From contig NZ_SRII01000007.1 in NCBI RefSeq assembly GCF_004684095.1, positions 62,001 to 126,000 on the forward strand: 64,000 nucleotides of DNA, read 5' to 3'. The stretch comes from Hymenobacter sp. UV11. Lineage in GTDB: Bacteria; Bacteroidota; Bacteroidia; Cytophagales; Hymenobacteraceae. The translations under genes were made by a program, and so were the position numbers. This document shows, one piece after another, positions 52,311 through 61,490 of the stretch. How positions within the stretch are numbered: position 1 is the stretch's first letter; each line of letters begins with the position of its first letter. The notes beneath the pieces were generated by a model. It was not told the origin of the DNA. It saw nothing but the letters and a program-made list of their open reading frames with translations, and did no database searches.

Positions 52311-53879
52311 ATGAAATCTACCCGCTACGCACTCGCGCTAAGTAGCTTGCTGCTTGCTGGAGCCGCCACTGCCCAAGTGGCGCCACCTGCGCCCAGCGCT
52401 GCCTCGCCGGCCCCTGCTCCGCTGGCCCCGCCCCCCCCGGCGCCCGCCCCCGCCAAGTCGGTGCCCTACGGGGCCGGCATGAAGTTCAACCTCTCGCCCG
52501 ATGGCCAGAAGTACGTGCGCTTGATGGCCTGGACCCAGGTGTACGTGCGCTACAATGAGAACAACACCGGCACCCTGCGCGGCCCCAGCGAGCCCAAAAG
52601 CAGCCAGCTCGACTTCGGTATCCGGCGCTCGCGCATGATATTGCTGGCCCAGCTCAGCCCCCGCTTCCTGGTTTATACGCACCTGGGTATCAACAACCAG
52701 AACGCCGTGAGCGGCGGCGTGTCCCCCACTGTTGATGGCAAGAAGCCGCAGTTTTTCATTCACGAAGCTGTAACGGAGTTCAAGGTCAACAAGTACCTCA
52801 GCCTGGGGGCAGGCTTGCACTACTACAACGGTATTTCGCGCATGACCAACGCCAGCACCACGAGCATCATGACGATGGACGTGCCGCTGACCAACTTCCC
52901 GACCATTGATGCCATCGACCAGTTTGCGCGCTGGATTGGGGTGTATGCCAAGGGCCGCGTCGGTAAGTTCGACTACCGGCTTTCGATGAGCGACCCCTTC
53001 CTGACCAACCTGCCCAACAACCCGCTCTACGTGGCGGGGGCGCAGGCCGGCAACCCGCTGGCGCTGGGTTTCACCACTACCAACGCTACCACGGGCGTTA
53101 TTACCAACACGGGCACCAACGTAGCCAACTATAGCCCGCAAAACGACGGGCACGTGTACCAGGGCTATTTCAGCTACAACTTCTTCGAGCCCGAAGCCAA
53201 CCTGCTGCCCTACACGCAAGGCACCTACCTAGGCACCAAAAAAGTGCTGAGTATCGGAACGGGCTTTATGTACAACCAGAACGGCATGTTCTCGCGGTCA
53301 GCCAGCAACTCCGTGACGCTGAACAACTACACATCCACTACGGACTTGTTTAACACCGTGCCTACCACTAAGCACGACATTAAGCTCTTCGGGGTCGATG
53401 CCTTCTTCGATACGCCGCTCGACACGGCCCGCCGCACGGCCGTTACCTTTTACGGAGCCTACTGGAACTACAACTTCGGCCCCAACTACGTGCGCTTTGT
53501 GGGGGCCGAAAACCCTGGCTACGGCGCCAGCGCCTACCGGGGCAATGCCTTGCCGCAGTCGGGCACGGGCGGCTCGGTATATGGGCAGCTGGGCTTTTTG
53601 ATGGGTAAGAAAACGCTGGGTAGCAAAGTGCGCCTGCAGCCCTACGTGGCCTACCTGCATAGCAACTACGAGGGCCTGCGCAATGCGGCCGGCGACGTGC
53701 AGGGGGTGAACGTGTACGACGCGGGCCTCAACTTCCTCATCGATGGCCACAACGCCAAGGTGACGCTCAACTACCGCGAGCGCCCCGACTTCAACATGAC
53801 CACCGTGGGTGGCGTGGGCACGGCCGGCGAGGTGGTGCACCGCCCCGAAATCACGCTGCAAACCCAGATATTTTTGTAG
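52311..53879 (+). CDS. Outer-membrane porin
   Basis: The protein has 522 residues. Signal peptide (ending around AGAATAQ) then a Pro/Ala-rich linker (22-48) and a beta-barrel: LMAWTQVYVRYNENNTG, FGIRRSRMILLAQLSPRFLVYTHLGINNQ, KVNKYLSLGAGLHYYNG, RWIGVYAKGRVGKFDYRLSMSDP, ending EITLQTQIFL with terminal Phe-Leu. It resembles phosphate-selective porin O/P-type proteins. It lies 105 bases upstream of the MHS transporter gene, and the two may handle the same organic acids. Confidence 0.8.
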   Translation: MKSTRYALALSSLLLAGAATAQVAPPAPSAASPAPAPLAPPPPAPAPAKSVPYGAGMKFNLSPDGQKYVRLMAWTQVYVRYNENNTGTLRGPSEPKSSQLDFGIRRSRMILLAQLSPRFLVYTHLGINNQNAVSGGVSPTVDGKKPQFFIHEAVTEFKVNKYLSLGAGLHYYNGISRMTNASTTSIMTMDVPLTNFPTIDAIDQFARWIGVYAKGRVGKFDYRLSMSDPFLTNLPNNPLYVAGAQAGNPLALGFTTTNATTGVITNTGTNVANYSPQNDGHVYQGYFSYNFFEPEANLLPYTQGTYLGTKKVLSIGTGFMYNQNGMFSRSASNSVTLNNYTSTTDLFNTVPTTKHDIKLFGVDAFFDTPLDTARRTAVTFYGAYWNYNFGPNYVRFVGAENPGYGASAYRGNALPQSGTGGSVYGQLGFLMGKKTLGSKVRLQPYVAYLHSNYEGLRNAAGDVQGVNVYDAGLNFLIDGHNAKVTLNYRERPDFNMTTVGGVGTAGEVVHRPEITLQTQIFL

Positions 53880-53983
53880 CAGCTTACTGCTTGTCTGACA
53901 AGTATATACCCTTTGTTTAGGGCTCGGTGCTGCGCGCCGGGTCTTGGGCGCCACCTTCACTATATTTCCCACCCAACACGCAC

Positions 53984-55471
53984 ATGGAACAAAGCCTGAA
54001 CCCCACGGCGGCGGCCGCTTTTCGCGCCAACCCCGACGCGCCGGCGGAGCACGACAACAACCAAGTCGATTCAAAAACCATCTGGCAGGTAATTACGGCC
54101 TCTTCCGTAGGCACTGTTATCGAGTGGTACGACTTCTACATCTTTGGCTCGCTGGCGGCCATTATCGGGCCGGTGCTGTTTGGGCACGCGGGCAAGATTG
54201 AGGATACGCTGCTGGGCGCGCTGGCCGTGTTTGGGGCCGGCTTTGTGGTGCGGCCGTTCGGGGCTATGTTCTTTGGCCGGCTCGGTGATATGATTGGCCG
54301 CAAGTACACCTTCCTGGTTACGCTGCTGATTATGGGCGGGGCTACGTTCGTGACGGGCCTCATTCCGAGCTACGACTCCATTGGCGTTGCGGCGCCCATT
54401 ATTGTGGTGCTGTTGCGCCTGTTGCAGGGCCTGGCGCTGGGCGGCGAGTACGGCGGCGCCGCCACCTACGTGGCCGAATACGCCCCCGACAAAAAGCGTG
54501 GCTACTACACCAGCTTTATCCAGATTACGGCCACGGGTGGTCTTATTCTCAGTATTTTGATAATTGTAATAACCCGCAAAACGATGGGCGAAGCCGCCTT
54601 CAAGGAGTGGGGCTGGCGCATTCCGTTCCTGCTCTCAGGTTTCCTGGTTATTGCCTCCTACTACATCCGCAAGAAGCTGCACGAGTCGCCGCTGTTTGCC
54701 AAGGCCAAGGCTACCGGCACCACCAGCAAGAGCCCGCTGCGCGATTCATTTGCGAACCCCGTCAATCGCCGGCTGGTGCTCATCGCGCTATTTGGCGTGA
54801 CGATGGGCCAGGGCGTAATTTTCTACACCTCGCAGTTTCACGCGTATTCGTTCATGAATAATACGCTGAAGCTCGACATCATCGACTCCAGCACCATTCT
54901 GGTGGTAGCCATGGTGCTCGCTACCCCCCTGTTTGTGTACTTTGGCTCGCTATCGGACCGCATCGGGCGTAAGCGCATTATCATGACGGGTATGATTTGC
55001 GGGGCGCTGTTCACCATTCCGCTCTTCTACGGCATCAAGGCCTACGCCGGGCCGCTCACCGAAATCACCCCTGCCACCGTGGATGCCGCCGGCAAAGCCA
55101 TACCGGCCGTGATGAAGGCCCTGGCCCCCAACGTGTTCATGATGACGGTGCTCACCTTTATCCTGGTGCTGTTCGTGACGATGGTGTACGGCCCCATTGC
55201 CGCCTACCTCGTCGAGCTGTTCCCGACCAGCGTGCGCTACACTTCACTTTCGGTGCCGTATCACATTGGCAATGGCGTATTTGGAGGCTTTGTGCCGCTC
55301 ATTGCTACCTCCATCGGCGTGTGGGCCGCCGCGCAGCCGGCCGGCACCTTTGCCAAGGAGCATAGCAGCTTGCTGGGCCTGGTGTACCCGGTCGTTATCG
55401 CGCTTATCTGCTTCTTCGTGGGCATGGCCCTGATGAAGGACACGCGCAACGTGAAGTTGATGGATAGCTAA
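53984..55471 (+). CDS. MHS-family MFS transporter (metabolite:H+ symporter)
   Basis: The protein has 495 residues with 12 membrane segments. MFS signatures: GRLGDMIGRKYTF (loop 2-3), and RLLQGLALGGEYGGAATYVAEYAP, the MHS family signature resembling ProP and KgtP; second-half loop SLSDRIGRKRIIM. It likely imports a dicarboxylate, alpha-ketoglutarate or similar metabolite with protons. ATG 53984 is used; the upstream frame is not conserved. A terminator follows, separating it from the acetate module. The substrate is inferred from the family only. Confidence 0.9.
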   Translation: MEQSLNPTAAAAFRANPDAPAEHDNNQVDSKTIWQVITASSVGTVIEWYDFYIFGSLAAIIGPVLFGHAGKIEDTLLGALAVFGAGFVVRPFGAMFFGRLGDMIGRKYTFLVTLLIMGGATFVTGLIPSYDSIGVAAPIIVVLLRLLQGLALGGEYGGAATYVAEYAPDKKRGYYTSFIQITATGGLILSILIIVITRKTMGEAAFKEWGWRIPFLLSGFLVIASYYIRKKLHESPLFAKAKATGTTSKSPLRDSFANPVNRRLVLIALFGVTMGQGVIFYTSQFHAYSFMNNTLKLDIIDSSTILVVAMVLATPLFVYFGSLSDRIGRKRIIMTGMICGALFTIPLFYGIKAYAGPLTEITPATVDAAGKAIPAVMKALAPNVFMMTVLTFILVLFVTMVYGPIAAYLVELFPTSVRYTSLSVPYHIGNGVFGGFVPLIATSIGVWAAAQPAGTFAKEHSSLLGLVYPVVIALICFFVGMALMKDTRNVKLMDS

Positions 55472-55491
55472 TACTTGCCTGGCTTTTATCT

Positions 55492-55527
55492 AAAAACCCG
55501 TCAGGCAGCCTGCCCGGCGGGTTTTTT
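55492..55527 (+). terminator. Rho-independent terminator
   Basis: AAAAACCCG (55492-55500) pairs with CGGGTTTTT (55518-55526) around an internal imperfect stem, followed by further T residues. It ends the MHS transporter transcript. Confidence 0.8.
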
Positions 55528-55559
55528 AAGTTGATGCGCCATCCTATTCCTGCATTCTC

Positions 55560-55784
55560 ATGCCATCTTCCCAATCCACACCGGCCGAGCGGGCGGCCCA
55601 GGTGCCGCAGCGCGGCCCGCGGCTACTGTTCGTGGCGACCGTTTTTACGTTGCTGCTCACCTACCCCCTGCTCGGCGCCTTCGACCGCCCCGTGCGGGTA
55701 GGGGGCGTGCCGCTGGTGTACCTCTACGTGCTGCTGGCCTGGGGCGTACTCATTGGCCTCACGGGCTGGCTGGCGCGGCGGTGA
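55560..55784 (+). CDS. Small two-helix membrane protein
   Basis: The protein has 74 residues with two hydrophobic helices (LLFVATVFTLLLTYPLLG and VYLYVLLAWGVLIGLTGW). It is followed by the symporter-kinase fusion and looks like the small accessory subunits (DUF3311/YhdT or DUF4212-like) that accompany sodium:solute symporters. I cannot assign the exact family. A likely partner of the symporter half. Confidence 0.7.
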   Translation: MPSSQSTPAERAAQVPQRGPRLLFVATVFTLLLTYPLLGAFDRPVRVGGVPLVYLYVLLAWGVLIGLTGWLARR

Positions 55785-55794
55785 GGGCAGTGAG

Positions 55795-55893
55795 TGAGCA
55801 AATGAGTAAGTGAGTACCTCGCGTACATCGCGTACCCACTTTACTGTTTGCGTACTATTCACTTACTCATCTGCTCACTTACTCATTTGCTCA
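55795..55893. repeat. Short-period GAGTAAGTGAG repeat, inverted
   Basis: TGAGCAAATGAGTAAGTGAG (55795-55814) is exactly complementary to 55874-55893. The right arm ends immediately before the TTG start of the symporter-kinase gene. Confidence 0.8.
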
Positions 55894-58743
55894 TTGAATA
55901 AGTTTCTGGTCTTGTTCTTTTCCTTCGGCTACCTGGCCCTGCTCTTCGGCGTGGCATACGCGGCCGAGCGTCGGTCGGCGGCCCGCAAGAGCCTGGTGGC
56001 CAACCCGTATGTATATGCCCTGAGCATGGCCGTGTACTGCACGGCCTGGGCTTACTACGGCTCGGTGGGGCGGGCGGCGCACCAGGGCCTGAGCTTCGTG
56101 GGCATTTACCTGGGGCCGGGGCTGCTGGCGCCAGCCTGGTGGCTGGTGCTGCGCAAGATTATCCGGGTGTGCCGGCAGCAGCGGCTCACCTCCATTGCCG
56201 ACTTCATCTCGGCCCGCTACGGCAAGAGCGCGGCGCTGGGGGCGCTGGCCACGGTGGTGTGCGTGCTGGGTGTGGTACCCTACATTGCGCTGCAAATCAA
56301 AGCAATAGCCAGCTCCTACGTGGTGCTTACCGGCGGGGGTAGCAGCCAGGCCAGCGGGCCGGCGCTGTTCACGGCGGGGGCGCTGGCGGTGTTCACCATC
56401 CTGTTTGGGGTGCGCTCGGTAGAGGCCACTGAGCGCCACGAGGGCATGGTGCTGGCTGTGGCCCTGGAGAGCCTGGTAAAGCTGCTGGCCTTTTTGCTGG
56501 TGGGCCTGTTCGTGACCTACGGCCTGTTTGGCGGCTTCGCCGACCTGTTTAACCAGGCGGCGGCCGTGCCGGCCCTGCGGCAGCTCTTTACCCTGCAAGG
56601 CGCGGGCACGGGCAGCGCCGAGTGGCTCACGCTGCTCGTGCTCAGCATGTCGGCGGTGCTGCTGCTGCCGCGCCAGTTTCAGGTAGCTGTGGTGGAGAAT
56701 ATCGACGAGGACCATCTGCGCAAGGCCATGTGGCTGTTTCCGCTGTACCTGCTCATTATCAATATCTTCGTGCTGCCCATCGCCTTCGGCGGCATGCTGA
56801 AGCTGAGCGGGCGCGGGCTCGATGCCGACACCTTTGTGCTGGCGCTGCCGCTGGCGGCGGGGCGCCCGTGGCTGGCGCTGCTTACCTACCTGGGCGGCTT
56901 GTCGGCGGCCAGCAGCATGATTATCGTCGAAACCATCGCCCTGAGCGTGATGCTCAGCAACCATCTGCTCATGCCCTGGCTGGTGCGGGTGCCGGCCACG
57001 CGGCCCGAGGCCCAGGGGCGTTGGTTTGCGTACCTGCGCCGCATTGCCCTGCAAAGCCGCCGGCTGGCGGTGGTGGCGGTGCTGGCCCTGGCCTATGGCT
57101 ACTACGTGGTGGTGGGCCGGCAGCTGCCGCTAGTCAATACCGGGCTGGTGTCGTTTGCGGCGGTGGCGCAGTTTATGCCCGTGGTGCTGGGCGGCCTCTA
57201 CTGGAAGGGCGGCACCCGGCGCGGGGCCACCTTGGGGCTGCTGGCGGGGTTTGTGGTGTGGTTTTTTACGCTGGTGCTGCCCACGCTGGTGGGGCCGGGC
57301 CGGCTGCCGGCATCGCTGCTCAGCGAGGGGGTAGGGGGGCTGCGCTGGCTGCGGCCGGGCGCGCTGTTTGGCCTCGAAGGGCTCGATTACCTCTCGCACG
57401 GCTTATTCTGGAGCTGGGTGTTCAACCTGGGCGGCTACGTGGGGCTGTCGCTGGCCGTGCCGCCTACCCCCCTCGAATTGCGCCAGGCCGACGTGTTCGT
57501 GGATGTGTTTCGCCGCCGCAGCCTGGCCGAGGAAGTGACTGGCTGGCCCGGCCGCGCGCCGCTGCCCGAGGTGCGTGCCCTGCTGCTGGGCTTCCTGGGT
57601 AAAAAGCGCACCACCCAGGCCCTGCGCGCCTTCGCCGAGCGCTTCCCTGATGCCTTGGCAATGAACAATGAGCAAGCAGCAAGTAGCAATTATCAGCCGA
57701 CGGCTACCCTCGAGGAAAAACTCACCACCTCCCCATCTCCCCACCTCACCGCTGCCGCCGCCGACCCGCGCCTGCTACTCTACGCCGAAAAGCTGCTGGC
57801 TGGCACCCTGGGGCCGGCCTCGGCCCGGCTGCTGCTGGCCTCGGTGGCGGGGGTAGAGGAAGTGAGCTATGGCCAGGTGGTGGGTATTTTGAAGGAGAGC
57901 CAGCAGCTATTGGAGGCCAATCGCCAGCTGCAAAAGCAGAGCCGCCAGCTGCAGCGCCTCACCGACGAGTTGCGCCAGGCCTACGACCAGCTGCAAATTC
58001 TGGACATGCAGAAGGACGAGTTTCTCTACACCGTCACGCACGAGCTGCGCACGCCGCTCACCAGCATCCGGGCGCTGGCCGAGATTCTGGCCGACAACCC
58101 TGATTTAGAGGAAGAAGAGCGCCAGCGCTTCCAGCACACCATCGGCCGCGAGGCCGAGCGCCTTACCCGCCTCATCACCTTGGTGTTGGACCTCGAAAAG
58201 TACGAGAGCGGCCAGGCTACCCTCAGCCGCGTGCCGCTGGCCCTGGCCGAGGTGGCGCACGAGGCCGCCGAAGCCGTGGAGCAGCTGGCCCGTGAGCGCG
58301 GCATTGCGCTGCGCCTCGACGTGCCCGCTTCCCTACCCCCCCTGCCCGCCGACCGCGACCGCCTCATGCAGGTGCTCATCAACCTGCTTTCGAATGCCGT
58401 GAAAGCCTGCCCCGCCGATGGCACCGGCCGCATTGCGGTGCTGGCCTGGCCCGCCGCCGACGCCCTGCTGCTGTGCGTGGAGGACAACGGCCACGGCATT
58501 GCGCTGCCCGAGCAGCACCTCATTTTCGATAAGTTTTTTCAGGCCCCCAACCAGACCATGCGCAAGCCCGCCGGCACAGGCTTGGGCCTGGCCATCAGCA
58601 AGAAAATAGTGGAGCTGCACCACGGCCGGCTGTGGGTGGAAAGCGCTCCTGGCCAGGGCGCGCGCTTCTTTGTGGAGCTGCCGCTCGCTACCCCTACCCC
58701 CGCCCGTGAAGCTGCTTCCTTGGCTACCGCTACGCCGCTATAA
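55894..58743 (+). CDS. CrbS-like SLC5 symporter/sensor histidine kinase fusion
   Basis: The protein has 949 residues. Residues 1 to about 560 form a sodium:solute symporter with many membrane helices (start MNKFLVLFFSFGYLALLFG). Next comes a linker of about 40 residues translated from repeat-like DNA, then a coiled-coil, the H-box with phospho-acceptor His716 (VTHELRTPLTSIRALAEIL), N-box QVLINLLSNAVKAC, G1 VEDNGHGIA and G2 GTGLGLAISKK. Fusions of this kind (CrbS/CbrA) sense acetate or other nutrients and control acs. It is followed by a response regulator (12 bases) and acs. Start is the TTG at 55894; no ATG/GTG fits. Confidence 0.9.
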   Translation: MNKFLVLFFSFGYLALLFGVAYAAERRSAARKSLVANPYVYALSMAVYCTAWAYYGSVGRAAHQGLSFVGIYLGPGLLAPAWWLVLRKIIRVCRQQRLTSIADFISARYGKSAALGALATVVCVLGVVPYIALQIKAIASSYVVLTGGGSSQASGPALFTAGALAVFTILFGVRSVEATERHEGMVLAVALESLVKLLAFLLVGLFVTYGLFGGFADLFNQAAAVPALRQLFTLQGAGTGSAEWLTLLVLSMSAVLLLPRQFQVAVVENIDEDHLRKAMWLFPLYLLIINIFVLPIAFGGMLKLSGRGLDADTFVLALPLAAGRPWLALLTYLGGLSAASSMIIVETIALSVMLSNHLLMPWLVRVPATRPEAQGRWFAYLRRIALQSRRLAVVAVLALAYGYYVVVGRQLPLVNTGLVSFAAVAQFMPVVLGGLYWKGGTRRGATLGLLAGFVVWFFTLVLPTLVGPGRLPASLLSEGVGGLRWLRPGALFGLEGLDYLSHGLFWSWVFNLGGYVGLSLAVPPTPLELRQADVFVDVFRRRSLAEEVTGWPGRAPLPEVRALLLGFLGKKRTTQALRAFAERFPDALAMNNEQAASSNYQPTATLEEKLTTSPSPHLTAAAADPRLLLYAEKLLAGTLGPASARLLLASVAGVEEVSYGQVVGILKESQQLLEANRQLQKQSRQLQRLTDELRQAYDQLQILDMQKDEFLYTVTHELRTPLTSIRALAEILADNPDLEEEERQRFQHTIGREAERLTRLITLVLDLEKYESGQATLSRVPLALAEVAHEAAEAVEQLARERGIALRLDVPASLPPLPADRDRLMQVLINLLSNAVKACPADGTGRIAVLAWPAADALLLCVEDNGHGIALPEQHLIFDKFFQAPNQTMRKPAGTGLGLAISKKIVELHHGRLWVESAPGQGARFFVELPLATPTPAREAASLATATPL

Positions 58744-58755
58744 GTTTCTTTCATT

Positions 58756-59127
58756 ATGAAAACCCCGCATATCCTATTGGTTGATGATGAGCCTAATATC
58801 GTCATGTCGCTCGAATTTTTGATGCGCAAAAACGGCTACCAGGTCGGCATTGCGCGCAACGGTACCGAGGCCCTGGCCGCCCTCGACCAAACGCCCTACG
58901 ACCTGGTGCTGCTCGACGTGATGATGCCCGACGTGGATGGCTACCAGGTGTGCCGCCAGCTGCGCCAGCGCCCCGACCGCGCCGCTACCAAAGTCATCCT
59001 GCTCTCGGCCAAAAGCCAGCCCACCGACGTACAAAAAGGCTACGACGCCGGCGCCGATATGTACGTGCCTAAGCCTTTTAGCACCCGCCAGCTCATGCAA
59101 AAAGTGCGCGAGCTGCTGGGTCGGTAA
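58756..59127 (+). CDS. Receiver-only response regulator
   Basis: The protein has 123 residues, a single REC domain: Asp10/Asp11, phospho-acceptor Asp54 (LLDVMMPD), Ser84 (ILLSAK) and Lys106 (VPKPFS). There is no DNA-binding output domain. It follows the kinase by 12 bases and is surely its partner. Since CrbR and CbrB carry output domains, a receiver-only protein must act by protein contact or pass the phosphate on. Confidence 0.95.
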   Translation: MKTPHILLVDDEPNIVMSLEFLMRKNGYQVGIARNGTEALAALDQTPYDLVLLDVMMPDVDGYQVCRQLRQRPDRAATKVILLSAKSQPTDVQKGYDAGADMYVPKPFSTRQLMQKVRELLGR

Positions 59128-59128
59128 G

Positions 59129-59225
59129 TGAGTAAATGCGTAAAGCTTCCCTACCTGTTCATCTACTCAGCTGCTCATTTACCGATTTACTTACCCACCC
59201 ATTTACTCATTTACCCACTTACCAT
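59129..59225. repeat. Short-period TTTACTCATTTACC-type repeats before acs
   Basis: GAGTAAATGCG after the regulator stop and, inverted, CCATTTACTCATTTACCC directly before the acs ATG. The sequence fills the 98-base gap and is imperfectly palindromic. Confidence 0.7.
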
Positions 59226-61139
<1,914 letters not shown>

Positions 61140-61210
61140 CGAGCTTCGCCTTGCCTACCCCCTCGGCTGGTGCGCGAGTAGTGCAGGTGCTAGAGGCTAT
61201 TACTTACCCC

Positions 61211-61245
61211 AAACGGCCCGCGAATAGACATTCGTGGGCCGTTTT
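61211..61245 (+). terminator. Rho-independent terminator of acs
   Basis: Arms AAACGGCCCGCGAAT (61211-61225) and ATTCGTGGGCCGTTT (61230-61244) form a nearly perfect hairpin with a 4-base loop and trailing T residues. Confidence 0.85.
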
Positions 61246-61423
61246 ATTGCCTGCATATTACCGCTGTATTACTAGTGGGGAAGCTGGGTAATGAAATGAT
61301 AAATAACTCGTTAAAATACTAAATTAATAGTCGTTAGTGCAGATTTTTAGTTAAAAAATCATACTTGATAAAAAATTAACTCAACTATTTGTTAGGGCGA
61401 AATAGTTTGATAATACACGCGGC

Positions 61424-61455
61424 TTGGCAGCCGGGAGGGGGTAGGCGGACCTTTG
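61424..61455 (+). promoter_or_regulatory. Probable promoter TTG-N21-GACCTTTG
   Basis: TTG at 61424-61426 and GACCTTTG (one mismatch to TAnnTTTG) at 61448-61455, 21 bases apart, 35 bases before the TonB receptor ATG. Confidence 0.4.
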
Positions 61456-61490
61456 AGCCAGCAAAATCCGCTGCCTTTATTCCGCGTTGC

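Larger units (their letters stand above)
61140..61490. other. 351-base gap between acs and the TonB receptor
   Basis: Contains the acs terminator (61211-61245), then a distinctly AT-rich stretch (about 61255-61400) without an ORF and a possible promoter (61424-61455) before the receptor gene. Confidence 0.55.

Noticed and set aside
55891..57054. 387-residue minus-strand frame
   Set aside because: Shadow of the symporter part of the CrbS-like kinase; rich in Gln, His and Arg with no motif.
27727..59225. CRISPR array
   Set aside because: The repeats are inverted or short-period, differ between loci, and lack regularly spaced unique spacers; no cas genes.
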